From Pseudomonadota bacterium (lineage in GTDB: Bacteria > Pseudomonadota > Alphaproteobacteria > Sphingomonadales > Govanellaceae), in NCBI GenBank assembly GCA_003577275.1, contig QEVO01000002.1, positions 372,001 through 436,000 on the forward strand: a stretch of DNA of 64,000 nucleotides, read 5' to 3'. Numbering within the stretch: position 1 is the stretch's first letter; each line of letters begins with the position of its first letter. The notes beneath the pieces were generated by a model, which saw only the letters and a list, made by a program, of their open reading frames with translations, did no database searches and was not told the DNA's origin. Of the stretch, positions 17,225-24,552 are shown one piece after another. Position numbers and translations under genes: made by a program.

Positions 17225-18681
17225 CCGGATGGGTCATCCTCGTCGAAAACCCGAAAGACATGCCCAATGCGGAAACGCCGCATAAGGTGATCACCACCCG
17301 CGATTACCTGCAGCGGCCGCAGTTGTTCGAAGGCGGGCGGCCGAAGCTCATCAACCTGGCGCGCAGCTATAATTATCAGAGCGAGGGCTACTACTGCGCG
17401 CTCCTGGCCGAAGCGCGCGGCCACCGCACCATGCCGGCGGCTGAAACCATGTTGGAGCTGGGCGGCAAGCTCCTCTATGCCCACGCCATCCCCGAACTGG
17501 AGGACGCGCTCAATAAGAGCATCGCCAAGCTGGCCGAGCGGCCGAACGAGCCTTATGAGCTGCTGATCTGCTTTAACGTCGCGCCGGACCCGGCCTATGA
17601 GCGCTTCGCCCGTCATCTCTTTGACTGGTTCCGCTGTCCGATCCTTGAAGTGTCCATCGAGCCGGGGCCGTGGTTTTCCATCAAGCGCATCCGCGCCCGC
17701 ACCGTGGACAAGTTGGAAGACAACGAAATCATCTTCTTCCGCCACGCGCTGCACGAACACACCAAGCGCGAATGGCGCTCGCCCAAGATCAAAACCCCGC
17801 CCGACTGGTCGCTGGCGGTGCTTTACGATCCCAACGAGGCGCTGCCGCCGTCGGATTTTGAAAGCCTGAAGCGCTTCGCCCGGGTCGCCGAACGCATGAA
17901 GGTGGAAGTGGAGCCGATCACCAAGCGCGATTTGAACCGGCTGGCGGAATTTGACGCCCTGTTCATCCGCGAGACCACCTCCATCGACAACCACACCTAC
18001 CAGTTCGCCCGCCGCGCGGTGCAGGAAGGCATGCCGGTGATCGACGATCCGGTATCGATGATCCGCTGCACCAACAAGATTTATTTAAACGAGCTGTTGC
18101 GCGCCAACAACGTGGCGACGCCGAAAACGGTGATGATCGCCCAGCACAAAGACCTGGAGCTTGCCGCCGATATGTTGGGCTTCCCGATGGTGGTGAAAAT
18201 CCCCGACGGATCGTTCAGCCGCGGCGTCCACAAGGCGGAGTCCATGGCCTCGCTCAAGGAACTCGCCGACAAGCTCTTTGAGGACACCGATCTCATTCTG
18301 GCGCAGGAATTCATGCCCACCAAGCTTGATTGGCGCGTGGGCGTGCTGGGCGGCGAGCCGCTCTTTGTCTGTCAATACTTCATGGCCAAGAAGCATTGGC
18401 AGATCATCCAGCACAAGCCCGACGGCAGCGCTGTTGAAGGCAGCACCAAGACCTTCGCGGTGGAAGACGCGCCGGCCCATGTGGTGGAAACCGGCTTGAA
18501 AGCCGCCAAGCTCATCGGCAACGGCCTTTACGGCGTCGACATCAAGGAGCAGGACGGCAAGGCTTATGTCATCGAGGTAAACGACAATCCCAATCTCGAC
18601 CACGGCGTCGAGGATGCGGCGCTGAAAGATGCGTTGTGGGAACGTCTGGTGCAGTGGTTCGTGCAACGGTTGGAGGCTTGA
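17221..18681 (+). CDS. RimK-family ATP-grasp ligase
   Basis: A 486-residue ATP-dependent carboxylate-amine ligase, predicted to form amide or peptide bonds. The N-terminal ~190 residues (from MTGWVILVENPKDMP) are a RimK-associated domain that lacks an obvious catalytic motif. The C-terminal ATP-grasp core contains DDPVSMIRCTNKIYLNELL, FPMVVKIPDGSFSRGVHKAE, LAQEFMPTKLDWRVGVL and VIEVNDNPNLDHGVED, the last carrying the Mg-binding Glu/Asn residues. The start at 17221 overlaps the upstream stop; a longer in-frame start would lie inside the upstream gene. E. coli RimK adds glutamates to ribosomal protein S6, but this longer subgroup has a different N-terminal half, so that substrate should not be assumed. 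Confidence 0.92.
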   Translation: MTGWVILVENPKDMPNAETPHKVITTRDYLQRPQLFEGGRPKLINLARSYNYQSEGYYCALLAEARGHRTMPAAETMLELGGKLLYAHAIPELEDALNKSIAKLAERPNEPYELLICFNVAPDPAYERFARHLFDWFRCPILEVSIEPGPWFSIKRIRARTVDKLEDNEIIFFRHALHEHTKREWRSPKIKTPPDWSLAVLYDPNEALPPSDFESLKRFARVAERMKVEVEPITKRDLNRLAEFDALFIRETTSIDNHTYQFARRAVQEGMPVIDDPVSMIRCTNKIYLNELLRANNVATPKTVMIAQHKDLELAADMLGFPMVVKIPDGSFSRGVHKAESMASLKELADKLFEDTDLILAQEFMPTKLDWRVGVLGGEPLFVCQYFMAKKHWQIIQHKPDGSAVEGSTKTFAVEDAPAHVVETGLKAAKLIGNGLYGVDIKEQDGKAYVIEVNDNPNLDHGVEDAALKDALWERLVQWFVQRLEA

Positions 18682-18687
18682 AGCGTC

Positions 18688-19383
18688 ATGCCCACCGCCA
18701 TCGCCCTTCGCCATATCGCCTTCGAGGATTTGGGAACTTTAACCCCGGCGCTGGCCGCCCGCGGCTTTGACGTGCGCTATCTCGATGCCGGCGTCGATGA
18801 TGTGCGCGATGTCGCCGCATGCGACCTGGCGGTGATCCTCGGCGGCCCCATCGGCGCTTATGAGGAGGATCGCTATCCTTTTTTGATCGATGAAATGCGG
18901 GTGATTGAAGCGCGGCTCGCCGCCGGCTTGCCGACGCTGGGCATTTGTCTCGGCGCGCAATTGATGGCGCGGGCGCTGGGCGCGCGGGTCTATCCCGGGA
19001 CGCAAAAGGAAATCGGCTGGTCGCCGCTGCGTTTAAGCGCGGCGGGCGCGCGCTCGCCGCTGCGCGCGCTCGGCAATCCTACCGCGCCAGTGCTGCACTG
19101 GCACGGCGACACGTTTGATTTGCCGGCAGGGGCCGAGCTGTTGGCCTCCACCGAGATCACCCAAAATCAAGCCTTCGCTCACGGCCGCCACGCGCTGGCG
19201 CTGCAATTTCATATCGAAGCCGAGCCGGCGAAACTCGAACGCTGGCTCATCGGCCACACCATGGAACTGACCGCCGCCGGCATCGACATCGCCGCGCTGC
19301 GCCGCGACACCGCGCGCCATGGCCCGCCGCTGCAATCGTTGACGGCGCAGGTGTTGAATGAGTGGTTGTCGCCTTCTCCTTGA
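18688..19383 (+). CDS. Class I glutamine amidotransferase-like protein
   Basis: A 231-residue single-domain GATase1 protein. The nucleophile elbow LGICLGAQLMARALG holds Cys87, and ALQFHIEAEP supplies His175 and Glu177, giving a full triad; LGGPIGAYEEDRYPF is the oxyanion-side loop. Such proteins hydrolyse glutamine for a partner synthetase or cleave gamma-glutamyl amides. It begins 6 bp after the ATP-grasp stop, so it belongs to the operon and might supply ammonia to, or remove a gamma-glutamyl group from, the ligase product. The last codons overlap repeat element A at 19371. Confidence 0.9.
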   Translation: MPTAIALRHIAFEDLGTLTPALAARGFDVRYLDAGVDDVRDVAACDLAVILGGPIGAYEEDRYPFLIDEMRVIEARLAAGLPTLGICLGAQLMARALGARVYPGTQKEIGWSPLRLSAAGARSPLRALGNPTAPVLHWHGDTFDLPAGAELLASTEITQNQAFAHGRHALALQFHIEAEPAKLERWLIGHTMELTAAGIDIAALRRDTARHGPPLQSLTAQVLNEWLSPSP

Positions 19384-19549
19384 CGAGAGGGGTGCGGCGC
19401 AATTGAGCGACATGCGGATGAGGTGATTGGACGGGCTTCCATAAGCCTGTCCAAAGGGATTTGCTCCGTTCGTCCTGAGCAACGTCGAAGGGCGCGCCGC
19501 CACCTCACCCGGCCGCTAACGCGGCCCTCCCTCTCCTCAAAGGAGAGGG
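19371..19549. repeat. Intergenic palindromic repeat, family A, copy 2, with nested repeat
   Basis: Same outer parts as 1462-1584: gccttctccttgacgagagg at the left, ccctctcctcaaaggagagg at the right, with GGATGAGGTGA and CACCTCACCC inside. Two other palindromes are nested: an imperfect 10-bp stem at about 19429-19453 and a CGTCCTGAGCAACGTCGAAGG unit of another dispersed family (compare 32000-32038). The element covers the last four codons and stop of the amidotransferase gene. Confidence 0.7.
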
Positions 19550-19567
19550 TAATTGCGGTCACCAGTT

Positions 19568-20017
19568 TTAGGCCGGAAACACGTCGTGAAAATGGTCGGC
19601 AAGCTCCGCCATCGGGACTTTGGTCAGGTCTTTCGCCACCGCGCCCAGCACGGCCGCCTGCACCGCCGGCGACAATTCGCCGCGCAGATCGCCCAGCGTC
19701 TTGGGCGCGGCGGCAATCACCAGCCGGTCAAACGCGCCCTTCTGCTTATAGCTTTCCAATTCCTCCGCCACTTGCCGGGCAAACCGCAACTTCTCGTAGC
19801 GTTGCGGGTCGGTATGAGGCTCCATGGCGTGCCGCCCTACCCCGTGGCTGTCGAAGGCGCGGCCCTGACGGTCGGACACCATCTTGCGGGTCGGCTCCAG
19901 AACGGCGATATATTCCCGGTCCAACGCCGGCGTCAGCCCCTTTCCCGGCCCCTCGTTCTTGTATACCCGCGCCCGTTTACCATCAGCGACCAGCACCCAG
20001 GTGATCGTCTTACGCAT
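19568..20017 (-). CDS. Host attachment family protein (Host_attach / baeRF-like)
   Basis: A 149-residue protein of the family first named for attachment of Agrobacterium to host cells. The pattern ITWVLVADGKRARVYKNEGP at the N-terminus, DRQGRAFDS, a histidine-rich stretch with GVGRHAMEPHTDP, and FDRLVIAAAPKTLGDLR all fit; the fold is related to release-factor eRF1 domains. Biochemical role is not established for most members. A near-consensus FNR box lies 76-89 bp upstream of the start, suggesting induction at low oxygen. Confidence 0.88.
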   Translation of the reverse strand: MRKTITWVLVADGKRARVYKNEGPGKGLTPALDREYIAVLEPTRKMVSDRQGRAFDSHGVGRHAMEPHTDPQRYEKLRFARQVAEELESYKQKGAFDRLVIAAAPKTLGDLRGELSPAVQAAVLGAVAKDLTKVPMAELADHFHDVFPA

Positions 20018-20092
20018 AGCTTGCCCTCATTCATCAGGAAAATATGGTGGAGATCAGGTTTTAAATAGTCTACCACACGCCGGCCGTTGGAT

Positions 20093-20106
20093 TTGATCTA
20101 AATCAG
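20093..20106. promoter_or_regulatory. FNR/FixK-type box
   Basis: TTGATCTAAATCAG matches the consensus TTGATnnnnATCAA at nine of ten defined positions. It is 76 bp upstream of the host-attachment gene and about 160 bp upstream of the cupredoxin gene, so the former is the likelier target. Confidence 0.6.
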
Positions 20107-20189
20107 AGAATCCTGCGACTTAGTTGCAATATCGTATGCCGGTTCGCGGGAAAAAAATTGGCCGGCGAACGTTTAGGTTGACGGATTAA

Positions 20190-20211
20190 TTGCGAGTAAT
20201 TATCAATAACA
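20190..20211. promoter_or_regulatory. Fur-like box before the cupredoxin-FTR1 operon
   Basis: TTGCGAGTAATTATCAATAA, followed by CA, resembles the classical Fur site TTGAGAATnATTATCAATAA closely. It ends 53 bp before the cupredoxin start, a position suited to repression by iron-loaded Fur. Confidence 0.6.
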
Positions 20212-20264
20212 ATGGCTATGGCCGCCCCCGCCCTGCCCAGGCGCATCACCATGGAGAGTAATGA

Positions 20265-20603
20265 ATGGTTCATAAGGGATTGATTTTATTGAGTGTTATG
20301 GCATCCTTCATGGCCGCTTCGGGGCCGGCGCTGGCGGACATGCCGATTTACACCATCATCATCAAGGACCACCGCTTCTATCCCGAGGAAGTCCAAATTC
20401 CGGCCAATACCAAGGTCAAGCTCATCGTCAAGAACGAGGATGCGACGCCGGAAGAGTTCGAGAGCCACGACTTCAACCGCGAGAAGATCATTCCCGGCGG
20501 CAAGCAGACGGTGGTGTTTGTCGGCCCCTTGAAGGCCGGCACCTATAAATTCTTTGGCGAGTTCAATCCGGATACGGCGCAAGGACGCCTGATCGCCAAA
20601 TAA
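20265..20603 (+). CDS. Periplasmic cupredoxin-domain protein
   Basis: A 112-residue protein with a signal peptide (cleavage near ALADM) and a cupredoxin-like fold: YTIIIKDHRFYPEEVQIPAN, VKLIVKNEDATPEEFESHDF and AGTYKFFGEFN. The type 1 copper Cys of electron-transfer cupredoxins is missing; the acidic EEFESHD loop resembles the domain found at the N-terminus of EfeO-type iron-uptake proteins. It starts 26 bp before the FTR1 gene, so it likely hands iron to that permease. A Fur-like site lies upstream. Confidence 0.88.
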   Translation: MVHKGLILLSVMASFMAASGPALADMPIYTIIIKDHRFYPEEVQIPANTKVKLIVKNEDATPEEFESHDFNREKIIPGGKQTVVFVGPLKAGTYKFFGEFNPDTAQGRLIAK

Positions 20604-20629
20604 GGCAATATGAATTAAGGGGAATCATC

Positions 20630-22198
20630 ATGCTGGCCTCGGCCATCGTCGTGTTTCGCGAGGTGCTGGAAGCGGCCCTCATCATCGGTATCGTATTGGC
20701 GGCCACCCGCGGCGTTATCGGGCGCGGCTGGTGGGTGTCGGGGGGTATCGCCGCCGGCGTTATCGGGGCCATCATTACTGCTCTGTTTGCCGATCATCTG
20801 GCCGAGGCCATGGAGGGCATCGGTCAGGAGCTTTTTAACGCCGGCGTGCTGTTTGCCGCCGTCATCATGCTGTCCTGGCACAACGTCTGGATGAGCCGTC
20901 ACGCCCGCTCCCTGGCGCAGGAAATGAAAACCGCCGGCGGCGCGGTGGCGGGCGGCGAGCGGCCGCTCTACAGTCTGGCCATCGTCGTCGGTCTCGCCGT
21001 CTTGCGCGAAGGGGCCGAAATCGTGCTCTTCCTATATGGCATGGTCGCCGGCAGCGGCGCGTGGAGCGCCATGCTTGCCGGCAGCAGCGTTGGCTTCGCG
21101 CTGGGCGCGGTGGTCGGCGCGGCGTTGTACCTCGGCCTGTTGCGCATTCCCATGCGGCACCTGTTTACCGTTACCTCGTGGATGATCCTCTTGCTGGCTG
21201 CCGGCATGGCGGCGCAAGGGGCCAAGTATCTGGTCCAGGCGGATGTGGCGCCGGCGCTCGGCACGGCGATCTGGAACACCTCGGCGTTCCTGTCCGAGGA
21301 AGGGCTGTTGGGGCAGACCCTGCATACCCTGATCGGCTATAGCGCCCAGCCCTCGGGCATCCAGGTTCTCGCCTACGTGGCGACGCTGATCACCATCGGA
21401 CTCCTGATGATCATCTTTGCCGAAAAGGGCGAGAAAAAGAACGGCGCGGCGGCCTCCGTGGCGCTGGGCGTGATCCTCGGGCTTGGCGCCTTGATCGCCC
21501 TTTACCCCGGGCAGGGCAATGCCGGCACCAAGGTTTACTCCCCCACCATTGACGCCGGCGAATTCGAACTTGAGGCTCGCGGCTATCTTGACGTTGACGA
21601 CAACGCCCCCGGCATGCCGCAACGCCAGATCTATGAAGTGGGCTACGGCTTCACCGACCGCTGGTTTTCCAGCGTCTATATCGATCTTGAAGACAAGGCC
21701 GGCCAGCCGCTGCGCGATCGGGCCGTCGCCTGGGAGAACATCTTTCAGTTCTTCGAACAGGGCGAACGCTGGATGGACGCCGGACTTTATCTGGAATACA
21801 AGGCCGCCACCCGCAAGGCGGGCGCGGACAAGATCGAAGGCAAGCTTCTTCTGGAGAAGGAAACCGGGCGCTTCGTCCATACCGTCAACATCATCCTGGA
21901 AAAGGAAATCGGCGATAATTCCGATGATGGCACGGAGCTGGGCTATGCCTATCACACCGTCTATCGCTGGAAGCCGGAGATCGAATTCGCCCTCGAGGCG
22001 TTCGGCAACTTCGGCGAGATTCGCGACTTTCACGGCTGGTCTCGGCAAGAGCACCATATGGGCCCTACTATCCTGGGCCGGCTGCCGCTGACCACCAAGG
22101 CGCACCTAAAATATGAACTCGGCTATCTCATCGGCCTGACCGATGACTCATCCAACGGCCGCCTGAAATGGCTGATCGAGCTGGAAATGCCGCTGTAG
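20630..22198 (+). CDS. FTR1-family iron permease with C-terminal beta-barrel-like extension
   Basis: A 522-residue protein in two unlike halves. Residues 1 to about 285 are an FTR1/EfeU-type permease with about seven membrane helices and both REXXE iron-binding motifs: REVLE at 10-14 and REGAE at 126-130. Residues about 300-522 contain no hydrophobic helices but alternating-pattern strands with many aromatic residues (YEVGYGFTDRWFSSVYIDLE, WMDAGLYLEYKAAT, ELGYAYHTVYRWKPEIEF, HLKYELGYLIGL), which look like an outer-membrane-type or periplasmic beta structure. There is one uninterrupted frame, so this is a true fusion unless assembly erred. GGGGAATCATC precedes the ATG. The pair with the cupredoxin resembles a reduced EfeUO system. 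Confidence 0.9.
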   Translation: MLASAIVVFREVLEAALIIGIVLAATRGVIGRGWWVSGGIAAGVIGAIITALFADHLAEAMEGIGQELFNAGVLFAAVIMLSWHNVWMSRHARSLAQEMKTAGGAVAGGERPLYSLAIVVGLAVLREGAEIVLFLYGMVAGSGAWSAMLAGSSVGFALGAVVGAALYLGLLRIPMRHLFTVTSWMILLLAAGMAAQGAKYLVQADVAPALGTAIWNTSAFLSEEGLLGQTLHTLIGYSAQPSGIQVLAYVATLITIGLLMIIFAEKGEKKNGAAASVALGVILGLGALIALYPGQGNAGTKVYSPTIDAGEFELEARGYLDVDDNAPGMPQRQIYEVGYGFTDRWFSSVYIDLEDKAGQPLRDRAVAWENIFQFFEQGERWMDAGLYLEYKAATRKAGADKIEGKLLLEKETGRFVHTVNIILEKEIGDNSDDGTELGYAYHTVYRWKPEIEFALEAFGNFGEIRDFHGWSRQEHHMGPTILGRLPLTTKAHLKYELGYLIGLTDDSSNGRLKWLIELEMPL

Positions 22199-22225
22199 CC
22201 GCTTAGCCTTTCCATCATTCAAAGG

Positions 22226-22253
22226 CCGCCGGATCGCCGGCGGTCTTTTTTTT
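22226..22253 (+). terminator. Rho-independent terminator of the iron operon
   Basis: ccgccgg and ccggcgg form a 7-bp GC stem with a 4-base loop, followed by tctttttttt. It lies 28 bp after the FTR1 stop. Confidence 0.9.
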
Positions 22254-22375
22254 GCCTATTATTTAATCACAATCAATACTGTGATGTTTTTTTATGCAAT
22301 TTTTAATTATTAATTTATAGACTATGTCATTACAGCATGTGCTGAATTATACGATCCAAATATCTCGCCCTTACC

Positions 22376-22444
22376 GTCATCCCCGTGAAAGCGGGCATCC
22401 AGTCACTTGATTTTCATATGGATTCCCGCTTCCGCGGGAATGAC
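22376..22444. repeat. Palindromic repeat of the GTCATnnnC...GAATGAC type
   Basis: Long imperfect inverted repeat: gtcatccccgtgaaagcggg at the left and cccgcttccgcgggaatgac at the right around an AT-rich centre. This GTCAT...ATGAC architecture recurs at 35506-35640 and 60006-60109 with different arms. It lies between the iron-operon terminator and the glnK promoter. Confidence 0.7.
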
Positions 22445-22476
22445 AAAACGGAATTGATACATAGCTTTTCCTCATT

Positions 22477-22492
22477 TGGCATGACGTGTGCA
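22477..22492 (+). promoter_or_regulatory. Sigma-54 promoter of glnK-amtB
   Basis: TGGCATGACGTGTGCA fits the -24/-12 sigma-54 pattern TGGCAyrNNNNTTGCa with the GG and GC dinucleotides exactly 10 bp apart. It lies 52 bp before the glnK start, as expected for NtrC control. A perfect palindrome cagcatgtgctg at 22334-22345 could be an activator site but does not match the NtrC consensus well. Confidence 0.75.
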
Positions 22493-22544
22493 GTGCAGCA
22501 ACCGTCAGACTCCACTATTGCCCGCAACAGAGGGGAAGCAAGGC

Positions 22545-22883
22545 ATGAAACTGATCATGGCGATCATCAAGCCGTTCAAGCTCGACGAGGTGCGCGACGC
22601 GCTGACCTCGGCCGGCGTTGAAGGCCTAAGCATCACGGAAATCAAAGGCTATGGCCGGCAAAAGGGCCAGACCGAAATTTATCGCGGCGCCGAATACACC
22701 ACCAACATGGTGCCGAAGGTCAAACTGGAGGTCGTCGTGCCAGATAAGCTCGCCGGCCGCGTCGTCGAGGTAATCGAGGCGGCGGCGCGCACCGGCAATA
22801 TCGGCGACGGCAAGATCTTCGTGCTCGACGTGGCGCAGGCGGTACGCATCCGCACCGGCGAGCAAAATGAGATGGCGTTATGA
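22545..22883 (+). CDS. glnK: Nitrogen regulatory protein P-II
   Basis: A 112-residue PII protein sensing 2-oxoglutarate, ATP/ADP and, via uridylylation, glutamine. The T-loop GYGRQKGQTEIYRGAEYTT holds the tyrosine that is uridylylated (in RGAEY), and VVEVIEAAARTGNIGDGKIF is the B-loop/C-loop region. I start at the ATG at 22545, behind GGGGAAGCAAGGC, which gives the exact family length. It is cotranscribed with amtB, whose ammonium flux it blocks by inserting the T-loop; this pairing suggests GlnK rather than GlnB. Confidence 0.96.
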   Translation: MKLIMAIIKPFKLDEVRDALTSAGVEGLSITEIKGYGRQKGQTEIYRGAEYTTNMVPKVKLEVVVPDKLAGRVVEVIEAAARTGNIGDGKIFVLDVAQAVRIRTGEQNEMAL

Positions 22884-22897
22884 GAAGGGCGACTGCA

Positions 22898-24226
22898 ATG
22901 AAAAAACTCTATGAACGTTTCCGCATGGTTGCCGCCGGCGCGGCCCTCACCCTGGTGGCCGGCGCCGCCTGGGCGCAAGAAGCGGCTGCAACGCCGATAC
23001 CCGACAAGGGCGACACCGCTTGGATGATGGTGGCGACCATCCTGGTGCTGTTGATGACCATTCCCGGCCTGGCCTTGTTTTACGGCGGACTGGTACGCGC
23101 CAAGAACATGCTGTCGGTACTGATGCAGGTCTTTTCCATCACCTGCCTGGTGATGATCGTCTGGGTGGTCTATGGCTACAGCCTGGCGTTCGCCGATGGC
23201 AACGCCATCATCGGCGACCTGTCGAAACTGTTTCTCGCCGGCGTGACGCCGGACTCCGTATCGGCGACGTTTACCGACGGCGTGGTCATTCCCGAATACG
23301 TCTTCTTGTGCTTCCAGATGACCTTTGCCTGCATCACGCCGGCGCTGATCGTTGGCTCGTTCGCCGAACGCATCAAGTTCTCGGCGGTGATGCTGTTCAT
23401 CCTGTTGTGGGTGACGGCGGTCTATTTCCCGCTGGCGCACATGGTGTGGGCCGGCACCGGCTATCTCTTCAACCTCGGCGCGCTCGATTTCGCCGGCGGC
23501 ACGGTGGTGCACATCAATGCCGGCATCGCCGGGCTGGTGGGCGCGTTGATGCTGGGCAAGCGTATCGGCTTCGGCAAGGAGGCGCTGACACCGCACTCGC
23601 TGACCATGACCATGATCGGCGCCTCGCTCTTGTGGGTCGGCTGGTTCGGCTTTAACGCCGGCTCGAACCTGGAAGCCAACGGCGGCGCCGCGCTCGCCAT
23701 GATCAACACCTTCGTCGCCACCGCGGCGGCGGCGCTGTCGTGGGTGATCGTCGAATGGGGCGCCAAGGGCAAGGCGTCGCTCTTGGGCGGAGTCACCGGC
23801 GCGGTGGCGGGGCTGGTCGCCGTCACGCCGGCGGCGGGCCTCGTGGGCCCCATGGGCGCCATTGCGCTTGGCGCTCTGGCGGCGGCGATCTGCTTCTTCT
23901 TCTGCACCACGGTGAAGAACGCCTTCAAGTACGACGACTCTCTGGATGTGTTCGGCGTACACGGCATCGGCGGCATCGTCGGCTCCATCGGCACCGGGAT
24001 TTTCGTCAGCCCAACGCTGGGCGGCGTCGGCCTCGACGGCTACACCATGGCCGGCCAGGTGTGGACGCAGATCGTGGCGGTGGCGGTGGCGGTGGCCTGG
24101 TCCGGCATCGGCTCGGCCATCCTCTACTTCATCGTCGACAAGACCATCGGCCTGCGCGTGGCGACGGACGAGGAGCGCGAGGGACTGGACCTCGCCGAAC
24201 ACGGCGAGCGCGCCTACAGCTACTAA
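22898..24226 (+). CDS. amtB: Ammonium transporter AmtB
   Basis: A signal peptide (ending AGAAWAQEA) is followed by eleven membrane helices of the Amt/Rh fold. Typical segments include GDTAWMMVATILVLLMTIPGL, LFYGGLVRAKNMLS, DFAGGTVVHINAGIAGLVGA with the first pore histidine, and DVFGVHGIGGIVGSIGTGIF with the second. I start at ATG 22898, with GAAGGG 8 nt upstream; an in-frame ATG at 22880 overlaps the glnK stop and would add six residues. Product length is 442. Forms the ammonium uptake unit with GlnK under the sigma-54 promoter. Confidence 0.96.
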   Translation: MKKLYERFRMVAAGAALTLVAGAAWAQEAAATPIPDKGDTAWMMVATILVLLMTIPGLALFYGGLVRAKNMLSVLMQVFSITCLVMIVWVVYGYSLAFADGNAIIGDLSKLFLAGVTPDSVSATFTDGVVIPEYVFLCFQMTFACITPALIVGSFAERIKFSAVMLFILLWVTAVYFPLAHMVWAGTGYLFNLGALDFAGGTVVHINAGIAGLVGALMLGKRIGFGKEALTPHSLTMTMIGASLLWVGWFGFNAGSNLEANGGAALAMINTFVATAAAALSWVIVEWGAKGKASLLGGVTGAVAGLVAVTPAAGLVGPMGAIALGALAAAICFFFCTTVKNAFKYDDSLDVFGVHGIGGIVGSIGTGIFVSPTLGGVGLDGYTMAGQVWTQIVAVAVAVAWSGIGSAILYFIVDKTIGLRVATDEEREGLDLAEHGERAYSY

Positions 24227-24249
24227 ATCTGCTGACATGAATAGCGGGG

Positions 24250-24273
24250 GCTGGGATCTTGCAGAATCCCAGC
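24250..24273 (+). terminator. Hairpin after amtB
   Basis: gctgggat and atcccagc form an 8-bp stem with an 8-base loop, 24 bp after the amtB stop. The tail tctctagcttt is only moderately T-rich, so termination is probable rather than certain. Confidence 0.55.
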
Positions 24274-24552
24274 TCTCTAGCTTTGCGCGCTTTACGCTCC
24301 GTAAGCTGCTTATGAATATTGCTGATAAAAATGCCATTTTAGAACAATAATATAACAGCGAATTCTTGGTGTTTTTCCAGCAACAACGATGTTGCCTGTT
24401 TGCACGGTTGTAAAAATACATTACCATTCATGTGATAATTAAAAAATCGCCCCCAACAATTTAAAAACAACTGGTCAATGCCAGTGGGTCACGCTGAAGC
24501 AAGTAGTTGTTCAAAAACTATTTCTCTATTTTTAATTGCTTGGGAGGATCAC
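24274..24552. other. AT-rich non-coding upstream region of TonB receptor 1
   Basis: No gene is seen. The stretch is markedly AT-richer than its surroundings and contains TTGTAA and TGTGATAATT-like promoter words around 24410-24437, plus a near-palindrome agtagttgttcaaaaactatt near 24500. It must carry the promoter of the receptor gene at 24553, whose ribosome binding site is TGGGAGGATCAC. No Fur-like site could be recognised. Confidence 0.5.

Noticed and set aside
20630..22198. FTR1 gene considered as two genes merged by a sequencing error
   Set aside because: The frame is continuous with normal codon use through the junction and there is no start signal for a separate second gene; kept as a fusion with the check stated.
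22679..24427. 582-codon open frame on the minus strand across glnK and amtB
   Set aside because: Antisense to two well-identified genes; composition is His/Arg/Gly-rich low-complexity with no domain, and it ignores the sigma-54 promoter and operon structure.
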